From contig JAFYMP010000055.1 of the NCBI GenBank assembly GCA_017556585.1, forward strand, positions 1-36,901: 36,901 bases of DNA, read 5' to 3'. This stretch comes from Bacteroidaceae bacterium. GTDB taxonomy: Bacteria > Bacteroidota > Bacteroidia > Bacteroidales > Bacteroidaceae. The translations under genes and the position numbers were made by a program. Positions 15,691-23,475 of the stretch are shown piece after piece; positions within the stretch are counted from its first letter, which is position 1, and the number at the start of each line of letters is the position of its first letter. Below the pieces are notes generated by a model. It saw nothing but the letters and a program-made list of their open reading frames with translations, was not told the DNA's origin and did not search any database.

Positions 15691-15902
15691 AATTTATGTC
15701 CTATTACAATAAAATCTACTCAGTTCCACTATTTAAAAAAAGTTTCAGTTATTAAAAATTAATGTTTGGAGGCCGTTTTGTAAAGAAAAATGCACTGTGG
15801 TTAAATAAATTTATAGCCCTGAAGAAAGTTGCCTTTCAGAGAATAACGTATTCTACAACTCCATACTTTTACGCCACAATTCAAAAGAAATTGAATAGAG
15901 TT

Positions 15903-17210
15903 ATGAAGACTATTATGAAGAGATTATTTCTTGTTTGCGGTGCATCAGTGATGTGCGTGGTGACAACATCTGCTCAACAGTTGTCACAAGAAGATTCCAA
16001 CCCCGTTAAGATGGGTTGGATGCAGGGATTCCCACCTATGGACAATATGGTGGTGGAAGCAGCCGATGGTTCGTTTTTCAACTTTCCGGCTTTACGTTAC
16101 ACAGTGTGTAATATGAGACAGTTTGTACCTACAAAAGTGGTAAAATGTGCCACTACCGACAGGTACAGGTTTAGAGAGGCTATAGATCCGGGGATAGAAA
16201 AAATACAGTTTGTCCCTATGTTTGAAACAGAACCCGTGGGATGGCAGGCTTTTCTGGACAAAAACTATGTAGATGGTGTGATTATTCTGCACAAGGGGAA
16301 GATTGTTTACGAAAAGTATCAGGGAGCATTAAAACCGGACGGCACTCACTCTGTAATGTCTGTAAGTAAGACATTTACAGGTACTTTAGGTGCTATATTG
16401 GTTGCAGAAGGGGTGCTGGACGAAAACAAACTGGTAAAAGAGTATGTGCCTGAACTGGCGCAGTCTGCTTTTGGCGATGCCACAGTACGTAATCTGTTGG
16501 ATATGACAACAGCACTAAAGTACAGCGAAGACTATTCCGACCCTAATTCAGACATCTGGGAATACTCTGCTGCCGGAAATCTACAAAAACCCGAAGGCTA
16601 CAAAGGAGCAATGTATTACTATCAGTATCTTGAGAAAATCAAGAAGAGTGGGGAACACGGAAAGAGGTTCGCCTACAAGACTGTTAATACCGATGCTTTA
16701 GGTTGGGTAATATCCCGTGCTACCGGTAAGAGCATTCCTGATTTGTTGTCAGAAAAAATCTGGGTTCCTATGGGTGCTAATTACGATGGTTATTATCAGG
16801 TGGATCCGCGTGGAATAGCCTTTGCGGGGGGTGGCTTTAATGCCAATCTGCGAGATTTGGCTATGTTTGGCGAAATGGTACGCAGGCGAGGCTGGTTTAA
16901 CGGAAAGCAGATAATGCCGGCACAGGTGGTTGACGACATTTTAAAGAATGCAGATAATGCCAGATTTGACCAGGAGTCTTATCCAAATCTGAAAGGTTGG
17001 GGCTACAGAGATATGTGGTGGGTTACCAACAACGCAGATAAGGCTTTCTGTGCCCGTGGTGTGTATGGTCAGACCATCTACATAGATATGGCAGCAGAAA
17101 TGGTGCTGGTAAGGTTGGCTTCAATGCCGGTTGCATCGAATGCCGCCAACGATCCGTATTCACTGCCCGCATATCAGGCTGTGGCAGATTATTTAATGGA
17201 AAAATACTGA
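15903..17210 (+). CDS. Exported serine hydrolase (class C beta-lactamase / NylB-like fold)
   Basis: 435 residues from the ATG at 15903, which begins a clear signal peptide (MKTIMKRLFLVCGASVMCVV, then TTSAQQ). The frame is open back to 15762, but the extra N-terminus precedes a normal signal peptide, so I reject that start. The catalytic SxxK is SVSK in VMSVSKTFTGTLG. FAYKTVNTDALGWVISRATG matches the second active-site motif of the 6-aminohexanoate-dimer hydrolase (NylB)/esterase branch, and the late GGGFNANLRDLAMFGEM is also typical. It is expected to cut an amide or ester in the periplasm or be surface-anchored; the substrate is unknown. It lies alone after the hairpin elements. Confidence 0.85.
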   Translation: MKTIMKRLFLVCGASVMCVVTTSAQQLSQEDSNPVKMGWMQGFPPMDNMVVEAADGSFFNFPALRYTVCNMRQFVPTKVVKCATTDRYRFREAIDPGIEKIQFVPMFETEPVGWQAFLDKNYVDGVIILHKGKIVYEKYQGALKPDGTHSVMSVSKTFTGTLGAILVAEGVLDENKLVKEYVPELAQSAFGDATVRNLLDMTTALKYSEDYSDPNSDIWEYSAAGNLQKPEGYKGAMYYYQYLEKIKKSGEHGKRFAYKTVNTDALGWVISRATGKSIPDLLSEKIWVPMGANYDGYYQVDPRGIAFAGGGFNANLRDLAMFGEMVRRRGWFNGKQIMPAQVVDDILKNADNARFDQESYPNLKGWGYRDMWWVTNNADKAFCARGVYGQTIYIDMAAEMVLVRLASMPVASNAANDPYSLPAYQAVADYLMEKY

Positions 17211-17263
17211 ATTGCTATGTAATAAATATTAGTTGTTAGGTGCTTCTTTCAAAGATTTAAACT

Positions 17264-17271
17264 ATCTTCGC
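17264..17271 (+). promoter_or_regulatory. Likely -7 box of the ald promoter
   Basis: TATCTTCG matches TAnnTTTG at all but one base and lies 41 bp before the ald ATG. A -33 TTG at ideal spacing is not evident. Confidence 0.45.
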
Positions 17272-17312
17272 ATTCTGATATATATAATAATTATACCTTA
17301 AAAAGTACAAAT

Positions 17313-18425
17313 ATGAAGATTGGAACAACTAGGGAATTAAAGAACCACGAATATCGCGTTGGTTTGACTCCGGATAATGTGTCTGCTTTTGTAGCAAAAG
17401 GACACACAGTGTATGTGGAAACTCATGCCGGCGAAGGGGCGGGTTTCAGTGATGATGATTATGTGGCTGCCGGAGCACAGATTTTGGGTTCGCCTGCCGA
17501 GGTGTTCGAAAAATCGGATATGATTTGGAAGGTTAAAGAACCGGAACCATGCGAATATAAGTTCTTGCGTGAGAATCAGATTCTGTTTACATATCTTCAT
17601 CTTGCACCAAATCCGGGATTGACCAAGGCTTTGATGGACAAAAAGGTTAAGGGTGTGGCTTTTGAAACTATTGTAGATAAAGCGGGAAATCTGCCTTGCT
17701 TGCGTCCTATGAGCCAGATAGCAGGTCGTTTAAGTATTCAGGAGGGTGCAAAGTACATTGAGAAGAGCTACGGTGGACGTGGCATCTTGTTAGGTGGTGT
17801 TCCGGGTGTTGAACGTGGTAAGATTGTGATTGTAGGTGGCGGTATAGCAGGTACATACGCAGCAAAGGCAGCTGTAGGTATTGACGCAGAAGTTACTCTG
17901 CTGGATATTGATCTTAACCGTTTGGCTTATCTGGAGGATATTTTTGGCGCCAGCGTAACAACTCTCTATAGTACAGAGGCGAATATAAGAAAATCTTTGA
18001 AGGAGGCTGACCTGGTAATTGGTTCGGTACTGATTCCAGGCGGAAGAACTCCGAAATTGGTACGTCGCGAACATCTGAAGGAGATGAAGAAGGGTGCTGT
18101 GATAGTAGATATAGCTATTGACCAGGGCGGTTGCTGCGAATCGTCTCATGTAACTACTCACGACGATCCTGTATTCATTGAAGATGGCATAGTTCATTAC
18201 TGTGTTGGCAATATGCCGGGTGCTGTTCCCTACACATCGACAGTGGCTTTGGCAAATGCTACCTTTAGATATGGTATGATGATGGCAGAACTTGGACTGG
18301 AAGAGGCTATTAGGCGCGATAGCGGTCTGGCTAAGGGTGTAAACGTATATTGCGGCAAATGTACCAACGAAAATGTAGCTAAAGCTCTAGATTTAGAGTA
18401 TTGTAATGTATTGGATATCATTTAA
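17313..18425 (+). CDS. ald: Alanine dehydrogenase
   Basis: 370 residues, the normal length. Key residues of the family are present: R15 in EYRVGLTP, K75 in KVKEPEP, H96 in YLHLAPNP, the NAD-binding VGGGIAGTYA (174-183) and D270 in DIAIDQGGCCESS. It interconverts L-alanine and pyruvate plus ammonia with NAD(H) in the cytoplasm. It is followed after 12 bp by manC, so the two are probably co-transcribed although they are functionally unrelated. A -7 box lies upstream. Confidence 0.95.
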   Translation: MKIGTTRELKNHEYRVGLTPDNVSAFVAKGHTVYVETHAGEGAGFSDDDYVAAGAQILGSPAEVFEKSDMIWKVKEPEPCEYKFLRENQILFTYLHLAPNPGLTKALMDKKVKGVAFETIVDKAGNLPCLRPMSQIAGRLSIQEGAKYIEKSYGGRGILLGGVPGVERGKIVIVGGGIAGTYAAKAAVGIDAEVTLLDIDLNRLAYLEDIFGASVTTLYSTEANIRKSLKEADLVIGSVLIPGGRTPKLVRREHLKEMKKGAVIVDIAIDQGGCCESSHVTTHDDPVFIEDGIVHYCVGNMPGAVPYTSTVALANATFRYGMMMAELGLEEAIRRDSGLAKGVNVYCGKCTNENVAKALDLEYCNVLDII

Positions 18426-18437
18426 ATATAATTGATA

Positions 18438-19778
18438 ATGCAGTTAGTTCTTTTATCCGGTGGTTCGGGATTAAGGCTTTGGCCGTTATCCAATAATACA
18501 CGTTCCAAACAGTTTCTGCCTCTTTTGAAGGCGGCTGATGGTTCTATGGAGTCTATGCTTCAGCGTGTAGTAAGGCAGGTAAAGGAGACCAATCTTGCAG
18601 AGAGTGTTACTATTGCTACCAGCAAGACTCAGCGTGATAATATTATTAATCAGCTGGGCGATAATGTTGATGTGGTGGCAGAACCGGAGAGAAGAGATAC
18701 TTTCCCGGCTATAGCACTTGCGGTTTCTTATCTTTCTTTACAAAAGGGTTGTCCCGACAGCGAAGTGGTGGTGATTATGCCCTGCGATCCATATACAGAG
18801 AACGATTTTTTCCGTTCCATAGGTAAGATGGTGCAGGCAGTGGAAGAGGATGTGGCCGATTTGGTGCTGATGGGTATTGAACCCAAGTATCCGGCATCTA
18901 AATATGGCTATATAGTTCCGCAAGAGGGTGGCAATGATGCTGTCAAAATGGTTAGCTGTTTTGTGGAAAAACCGGATAGAGCAAAGGCTGAAGAACTTTT
19001 GGCGAAGGGTGCAATGTGGAATAGTGGCGTGTTTGCTTTCAGACTGGGCTATTTGCGCAGTATAGTAAGTAAGTACATCACTGCCAATTCATATCAAGAA
19101 GTAGTAGCACAGTATGGCTCGTTCCCAAAGATAAGCTTTGACTACGAAGTGGTAGAAAAAGCATTGTCTATTGCAGTGGTTCCGTTTGGTGGTCAGTGGA
19201 AAGACCTGGGTACCTGGAATACTTTGTCGGAAGAGATTGCAGAAGATTATATTGGTAATGTTACCTGTGGCGATAATAATAGTAATTCCATTGTAGTTAA
19301 TGAGTTAGGTTTGCCTATATTCTGCGACGGACTGAATAATATGGTGGTGGCTTGTAGCCCCGACGGTATTTTGGTTTGTGGCAAGGATTATTCTGAGGGC
19401 ATTAAAGATAAGGTGTCCAAACTGGCTGACCGACCCATGTATGAGGAGCGCAGATGGGGTTCCTATAAGGTTATGGGTACCAAACGTTATGGTGATGGTT
19501 ACAAATCATTGACCAAAGAACTCATTCTTAGACCGGGATGCAGTATAAGTTATCAGAGACATAAGTTACGTGATGAAGTGTGGACTTTTGTGGATGGTGA
19601 TGGTGTTCTGGCTTTGGACGGAGAGATTGTAAAGGTGAAACGTGGCGATGTGGTTCATATTAAGAGTGGACAGATGCACGCTGTTAAGGCTGTTTCGCAG
19701 TTGCAGATTATTGAGGTTCAGATGGGTACTCTTTTGGAAGAGGATGATATAGAGCGTTTCCCTTGGGATTGGGAATAA
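18438..19778 (+). CDS. manC: Mannose-1-phosphate guanylyltransferase with C-terminal cupin
   Basis: 446 residues from the ATG at 18438; a TTG two codons earlier is less likely. The nucleotidyltransferase signature GGSGLRLWPLS is at residues 8-18, with KQFLPL next, VVIMPCDPY and FVEKPDRAKAEELLAKGAMW mid-protein. The C-terminal 110 residues are a mannose-6-phosphate-isomerase type-II cupin (ERRWGSYKVM, ISYQRHKLRDEVWTFVDGDG, HIKSGQMHAVKA). It makes GDP-mannose from GTP and mannose-1-phosphate; the cupin half often adds isomerase activity. GDP-mannose is a precursor for mannose and fucose in surface polysaccharides. A large hairpin and structured repeats follow the stop. Confidence 0.93.
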   Translation: MQLVLLSGGSGLRLWPLSNNTRSKQFLPLLKAADGSMESMLQRVVRQVKETNLAESVTIATSKTQRDNIINQLGDNVDVVAEPERRDTFPAIALAVSYLSLQKGCPDSEVVVIMPCDPYTENDFFRSIGKMVQAVEEDVADLVLMGIEPKYPASKYGYIVPQEGGNDAVKMVSCFVEKPDRAKAEELLAKGAMWNSGVFAFRLGYLRSIVSKYITANSYQEVVAQYGSFPKISFDYEVVEKALSIAVVPFGGQWKDLGTWNTLSEEIAEDYIGNVTCGDNNSNSIVVNELGLPIFCDGLNNMVVACSPDGILVCGKDYSEGIKDKVSKLADRPMYEERRWGSYKVMGTKRYGDGYKSLTKELILRPGCSISYQRHKLRDEVWTFVDGDGVLALDGEIVKVKRGDVVHIKSGQMHAVKAVSQLQIIEVQMGTLLEEDDIERFPWDWE

Positions 19779-19786
19779 AGATATAT

Positions 19787-19851
19787 AGTCCTATTATGTT
19801 AAAATGGGGTGTACCGGTGGTACATCCCATTTTTGTAAACATAATAGGACT
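19787..19851. repeat. Large near-perfect inverted repeat after manC
   Basis: The outer arms agtcctattatgtt (19787-19800) and aacataataggact (19838-19851) are exact reverse complements. They continue into aaaatggggtgtacc / ggtacatcccatttt, with one G-T pair, a 3-nt ggt loop and a 3-base bulge. The stem is 29 bp in total. It lies between the convergent manC and DUF1573 genes and may stop transcription, but there is no T run after it. Confidence 0.7.
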
Positions 19852-19855
19852 ATTA

Positions 19856-20083
19856 GACCTTATCTATATTGGCATCCTCCGGATGCGTCCTTCGGACCAA
19901 TTAATCGTTTATGACATAAGGACAATTAGACCTTATCTATATTGGTTTGCTCCGCAAACGTCCTTCGGACCAATTAATTGTTTATGACATAAGGGCCATT
20001 TTGACCTTATCTATTTTATCACGCTCCGCGTGAGCCCTACGGGCCAATTAATCGTTTATGACATAAGGACTATATAGACCTTA
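19856..20083. repeat. Three tandem 73-74 bp structured repeat units with covarying hairpins, plus a partial fourth
   Basis: The units start at 19856, 19929 and 20003 with gaccttatct; a partial copy starts at 20077 and runs to the stop codon of the DUF1573 gene. Each unit has the outer pair ccttat/ataagg, then attgg/ccaat in units 1 and 2, then two adjacent hairpins. Hairpin A is gcatcc-tcc-ggatgc (19872-19886), gtttgc-tcc-gcaaac (19945-19959) and tcacgc-tcc-gcgtga (20019-20033). Hairpin B is gtcc-ttc-ggac (19887-19897 and 19960-19970) and gccc-tac-gggc (20034-20044). The stems change with full compensation while the loops stay constant or nearly so. On the minus strand all six loops read C-GNA-G. 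Confidence 0.8.
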
Positions 20084-21160
20084 TTATTTGGATTGGAGTT
20101 TGATGCGGATTTCGCGGAAGGGACGTACGGGATCGTTTGATGTGATATTGACAGACGCCATAACGGTTTTGCCCGATTCTTCGGGAGCAGGTAGTGTTAC
20201 CGTTACTAAATGGTCTTCTCCGGGTTTTATCACAGTTCCGTTGTTAAGGTTGCAGACGCATCTGTTTAGGGTTTCTACATCTCTTATAATGAGGTCAGCT
20301 TTTCCGGTGTTCTCTATAAGAAATGTGCCTCTGGCTACTCTTCCTGCAGGTTTTATTCCTAAATCCACCAGCGAAGGCTCTATCCTGATAGATGGTGTCG
20401 GTTCTTCGCTGTTTTCATCGAACTGATCTGTGCAGATTGATGTTACTATGATGGGGTTCTTGCTGCGAACTTCGTTTGAATAGATCCATAGTGTATCGCG
20501 TAATGTTCCATAGTATTCTCCTGTTGCAGGTATGGTGTAGGTTACATTTACACTCTCTACCTCCTGTGGCTTGACGGCTGTAGGGGCCTCTATGGTGAGC
20601 AGGCTCTTTTCGTTACTGTTCACTACTCGAATTTTAGCGATTTCTGTTCCTATGTTTGCAAGTATTATGCTTTTGCTTTCTGATTTACCTTGTTCTATAA
20701 AACCGAAATTGCTCTGCAGGGTTTCTGTTCTGATAGGTTCTGCCAATGCTCTGGGGTATCGCTCTTCCAGTCCTAATGGAGTGGGGATGACATCGGCCAT
20801 AAGCAGTAATCGGTCTATGCTTCTGCCCTGATTGGTGAATACTTCCAGTTCACGTATTACTTCTCCTTCTGTTCCGGCGGGATTGAAGCTTACTGTCAGT
20901 TCGCCTGTCTCTCCGGGTGCTATGGATTCTGTTGAATAGGATACTGTGGTGCAACCGCAACTGGTTAGTATGTTGCTGATGGTTGCATTCTGGTTGGAAG
21001 TGTTCATAAAGTAGAAGGTATGTTTTACTATACCGTCTTTTTCTTCTATTTTCCCAAAGTTGTGTTCGTTGCTGTCAAACTGAATAGGCGATTTTGGTGC
21101 CTGTGCTGCCAATGTTATTGTGATGATGGCTGCTATTATTGATATTGTTAATCTCTTCAT
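20084..21160 (-). CDS. Exported DUF1573 repeat protein
   Basis: 358 residues with a signal peptide (MKRLTISIIAAIITITLAAQ). The first domain (about 25-120) has the DUF1573 hallmark: FDSNEHNFGKIEEKDGIVKH, FYFMNTSNQNATI and the cysteine motif TSCGCTTVSY, followed by IAPGETGELTVSFNPAG. Two further Ig-like (ASH/MSP-type) beta domains follow, the last with NTGKADLIIRDVETLNRCVC. These proteins are abundant in Bacteroidetes and are thought to be periplasmic or surface proteins of unknown function. The start overlaps the MBL gene stop by 4 bp, so it is the third gene of an rsmG operon. Its stop codon abuts the structured repeat array. Confidence 0.85.
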   Translation of the reverse strand: MKRLTISIIAAIITITLAAQAPKSPIQFDSNEHNFGKIEEKDGIVKHTFYFMNTSNQNATISNILTSCGCTTVSYSTESIAPGETGELTVSFNPAGTEGEVIRELEVFTNQGRSIDRLLLMADVIPTPLGLEERYPRALAEPIRTETLQSNFGFIEQGKSESKSIILANIGTEIAKIRVVNSNEKSLLTIEAPTAVKPQEVESVNVTYTIPATGEYYGTLRDTLWIYSNEVRSKNPIIVTSICTDQFDENSEEPTPSIRIEPSLVDLGIKPAGRVARGTFLIENTGKADLIIRDVETLNRCVCNLNNGTVIKPGEDHLVTVTLPAPEESGKTVMASVNITSNDPVRPFREIRIKLQSK

Positions 21161-21807
21161 AGTGAATGTATTATGTTATAAACTTTTTCTGTTCCAATGG
21201 TGGTGGATGGTCCGTGACCGCTATAGACTATGGTATTGTCCGGCAGGGTGAACAGCTTTTGGCGTATTCCCTGCACTAATGCTGTGCCGTTGCTGTCTGC
21301 AAAATCGTATCGGCCTAAGCTTCCTTTGAATAGTACATCGCCACAGAAGAGTGTGTTCTCCTCTTTGCAGTAATATACTAAACTGCCGGGTGAATGTCCG
21401 GGTATGTGTAATATTTGGAAGGTGTGTCTGCCAAAGCGGATTACATCGCCTTCCTGCAAGAAGTTTTCGGGTTTTATGGGGTTTACGCTTTTGTTGTATT
21501 GTATGCCGAATGATGCTAGGCGTTTGCCTATCTGTAGTAACCAGGGCATGTCTGCATTATGAGCTTTGGCTGCTACTCCGAATGTTTCTTCTGCAAAGTT
21601 GTTTCCAAATATGTGGTCAAAATGCAGATGGGTGTTTAGTATGTGGTTGATGTTTAGTTTGTTGTCTTCTACAAACTGTTTTAGTGCTTGTTCTTCCTGC
21701 GGATAGTAACATCCGGGGTCAATTATCACTGCATCAAGGGTTTGACTATCCCAAACTATGTAGGTGTTTACGGATATGTCGTTAAACTGAAACTGTTTGA
21801 TTTTCAT
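21157..21807 (-). CDS. MBL-fold metallo-hydrolase (glyoxalase II-like)
   Basis: 216 residues, compact like the bacterial hydroxyacylglutathione-hydrolase-like group. The metal motif THLHFDH gives H60, H62, D64 and H65; further ligands are in HIPGHSPGSL, FCGDVLF and YSGHGPSTTIG. It binds two metal ions and hydrolyses a thioester or related bond. The true substrate is uncertain because Bacteroidetes usually lack glutathione. It overlaps rsmG (4 bp) and the DUF1573 gene (4 bp), so all three are translationally coupled. Confidence 0.88.
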   Translation of the reverse strand: MKIKQFQFNDISVNTYIVWDSQTLDAVIIDPGCYYPQEEQALKQFVEDNKLNINHILNTHLHFDHIFGNNFAEETFGVAAKAHNADMPWLLQIGKRLASFGIQYNKSVNPIKPENFLQEGDVIRFGRHTFQILHIPGHSPGSLVYYCKEENTLFCGDVLFKGSLGRYDFADSNGTALVQGIRQKLFTLPDNTIVYSGHGPSTTIGTEKVYNIIHSL

Positions 21808-22427
21808 ATCTGTACGTAAACTACTTTTTTATCGTTAAAGAACTCTTCGCTAAAATAGTTGCTTATGTTTACTATTTCTGCTACGTTGCGGTAGTTCTGA
21901 ACTTCTCCTGACAGATCGCCTCCTTTTAAGCAGATTAGTCCGTTGGGGTAGGCGTTGAATTGTTCTTTCTTGTTTATCAGTTTGTTACATATTTTGCAAA
22001 GGTCGGGTAGGGGCATCACTCCACGGCTTACTACAAAGTGGAATTTCTCTTTTTCTTCTTCTGCACGTTCGTGGCGGCAGACTACGTTTTTCAGGCCTAT
22101 GCTTTCTGCTATGCTTTCTGCTACGCGTACTTTTTTGCCTATGCTGTCAATTAGTGTGAAGTGGCTTTCAGGAAAGAGGATTGCCAATGGTATGCCTGGT
22201 ATGCCGCCTCCTGTGCCTATGTCGGCTATTTTTGTGCCGGGAGCAAAGGTTGTTACTTTTGCTATGGCCAAAGAATGGAGTACGTGGTGCAGATAGAGGT
22301 TCTCTATGTCTTTGCGAGATATGACGTTGATTTTGCTGTTCCAATCGGTGTATAGTTCGTAGAGAGCGTCTAACTGGCTATATTGTTGCTCTGTCAGTGC
22401 GGGGAAGTATTGTCTTATTTTCTCCAT
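21804..22427 (-). CDS. rsmG: 16S rRNA (guanine-N7) methyltransferase
   Basis: 207 residues, the GidB/RsmG size. The SAM-binding motif is KIADIGTGGGIPGIPLAILF, with LHHVLHSLAIAK before it and FHFVVSRGVMPLPDL after it, all standard for RsmG. It methylates N7 of a conserved guanine (G527 in E. coli) of 16S rRNA. It is the first gene of a three-gene overlapping operon. Upstream, TATCTTCG at 22452-22445 on the minus strand resembles the -7 box. Confidence 0.95.
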   Translation of the reverse strand: MEKIRQYFPALTEQQYSQLDALYELYTDWNSKINVISRKDIENLYLHHVLHSLAIAKVTTFAPGTKIADIGTGGGIPGIPLAILFPESHFTLIDSIGKKVRVAESIAESIGLKNVVCRHERAEEEKEKFHFVVSRGVMPLPDLCKICNKLINKKEQFNAYPNGLICLKGGDLSGEVQNYRNVAEIVNISNYFSEEFFNDKKVVYVQI

Positions 22428-22444
22428 ATTCTATATTCTTTCTG

Positions 22445-22452
22445 CGAAGATA
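22445..22452 (-). promoter_or_regulatory. Likely -7 box of rsmG
   Basis: TATCTTCG on the minus strand is one base from TAnnTTTG and lies 18 bp before the rsmG ATG. The -33 region would fall at the edge of the repeat array. Confidence 0.4.
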
Positions 22453-22470
22453 GTGAAAAAATTGGGAAGA

Positions 22471-22840
22471 CCACTCTTTCCGGGATTAACTTCGCTCACT
22501 TCGTTCGCTAGTTCATCCATGAATCACACTCTTTCCGTGGGATTGGCTTCGCTCGCCAACTATGTTGTCTCATTCGTTCATCCCTTATGCCGCCGCAGGC
22601 GTCCGTGGTTGAAGACCACTCTTTCCTATGGGATTGGCTCACTACTCGCTATGCTCGTAGTTCGCACATCCCATGGCTGCCGCCGGCAAAATAAGTAAGG
22701 TTTTTCCCACTCTTTCCGTGGGATTGATTTCGCTTCGCTCATCCATCCCATGAATCACACTCTTTCCTATGGGATTGATTTCGCTCGCCAACTGCGTTGT
22801 CTCGCTCATCCATCCCTTATGCCGCCGCAGGCGTCCTAAC
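22471..22840. repeat. Array of five degenerate structured repeats next to tRNA-Ser
   Basis: The motif cactctttcc starts five units at 22472, 22527, 22617, 22708 and 22758. Most continue with a gggatt block, a variable middle and a catccc block that pairs with gggat. Small hairpins recur: cgcc-gca-ggcg (22591-22601 and 22823-22833), caac-tat-gttg (22557-22567), caac-tgc-gttg (22789-22799) and actac..gtagt (22641-22661). Some units are short. No ORF here looks real. The lead motif matches the 3' end of the adjacent tRNA gene in the opposite orientation. Confidence 0.7.
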
Positions 22841-22845
22841 AAACT

Positions 22846-22904
22846 AAAAAAACGCTTTTCAAAATGTTCAAACGAGTTTGACATTTTTTTAAGCGTTTTT
22901 TTGT
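22846..22904 (-). terminator. Terminator of tRNA-Ser, possibly bidirectional
   Basis: Outer arms of aacgctt and aagcgtt with long A/T runs, and an inner 13-bp stem (22861-22873 with 22876-22888), form one long hairpin. On the minus strand it ends in a run of seven T right after the stem, directly downstream of the tRNA. Confidence 0.8.
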
Positions 22905-22907
22905 TTG

Positions 22908-22995
22908 CGGAAAGAGTGGGATTCAAACCCACGGTACGGGAGACCCGTACGCCGGATTTCGAGTCCGGTCCATTCGATCACTCTGGCATCTTTCC
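22908..22995 (-). tRNA. tRNA-Ser (anticodon CGA)
   Basis: 88 nt on the minus strand. The acceptor arms GGAAAGA and TCTTTCC pair, with discriminator G. The anticodon stem-loop is CCGGA-CTCGAAA-TCCGG, giving anticodon CGA, which reads UCG serine codons. There is a long variable arm (GTACGGG..CCCGTAC), as expected for tRNA-Ser, and the T-arm GTGGG-TTTGAAT-CCCAC. CCA is not encoded. The promoter is at 23008-23037 and the terminator at 22846-22904. Confidence 0.95.
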
Positions 22996-23007
22996 TTAAA
23001 GGTGGTG

Positions 23008-23037
23008 CAAAGGTAGTGTTTTTTTGTTAAACACCAA
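23008..23037 (-). promoter_or_regulatory. Promoter of tRNA-Ser
   Basis: On the minus strand, TTG (23037-23035), a 19-bp spacer, and a perfect -7 box TACCTTTG (23015-23008). It is 12 bp before the tRNA 5' end. Confidence 0.65.
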
Positions 23038-23055
23038 GTTGCACCACTTTATTTA

Positions 23056-23454
23056 TTACAGTTCAGATAGTATTCTGTTGGCCAATTCGTCGTTGTTGGT
23101 GCGGATTACCAAATGGCTGTTGTGGCTGTCGTCATCGGCAAAGGCATACATATATTCTATTGAGACTCCGGCTTTGCTCAATTCTTCCATTGCTATGGCC
23201 ATTGTTCCCGGTTTGTTGGGGCTGTTCAGATAATTTACCTGATGTATGCTTACTGCGTATGAATGGCTTTTAAGCAGGTTATAGGCAGTATCTATCTTTT
23301 CTCTTTCTACAATGATGCGAGCTATACCAAAATCGTCGCTTTCTGATACGGTAAAGGCTTTCATGTTGATGTTGTTGTTACCCAGCAGTCTTGCTATCTC
23401 TGCAAACTTGCCCTGTCTGTTCTCTAAAAATACTGATAGTTGTCTGATTAACAT
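23056..23454 (-). CDS. Tandem ACT-domain protein
   Basis: 132 residues made of two ACT domains (about 1-66 and 70-132). The first opens IRQLSVFLENRQGKFAEIAR and continues NNNINMKAFTVSESDDFGIA. The second has PNKPGTMAIAMEELSKAGVS followed by IEYMYAF. ACT domains bind amino acids and regulate enzymes. This standalone form commonly sits beside PaaK-type CoA ligases in Bacteroidetes, which suggests it senses an aromatic or branched amino acid for that pathway. It lies 21 bp after the ligase gene on the same strand and is co-transcribed with it. Confidence 0.85.
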   Translation of the reverse strand: MLIRQLSVFLENRQGKFAEIARLLGNNNINMKAFTVSESDDFGIARIIVEREKIDTAYNLLKSHSYAVSIHQVNYLNSPNKPGTMAIAMEELSKAGVSIEYMYAFADDDSHNSHLVIRTNNDELANRILSEL

Positions 23455-23475
23455 AGCATATCTGTTTTGGGGTTA

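Noticed and set aside
15762-15902. Extended N-terminus of the serine hydrolase (start at 15762)
   Set aside because: A complete signal peptide begins at the ATG at 15903; a 47-residue basic extension in front of it would block export.
19856-20083. Tandem repeats as a CRISPR array
   Set aside because: Unit length is 73-74 bp, the variable parts are self-complementary hairpin stems rather than unique spacers, and no cas genes are present.
22453-22932. Short ORFs across the repeat array next to tRNA-Ser
   Set aside because: They run through repeats and the tRNA gene itself, on both strands, and give low-complexity proteins without any family pattern.
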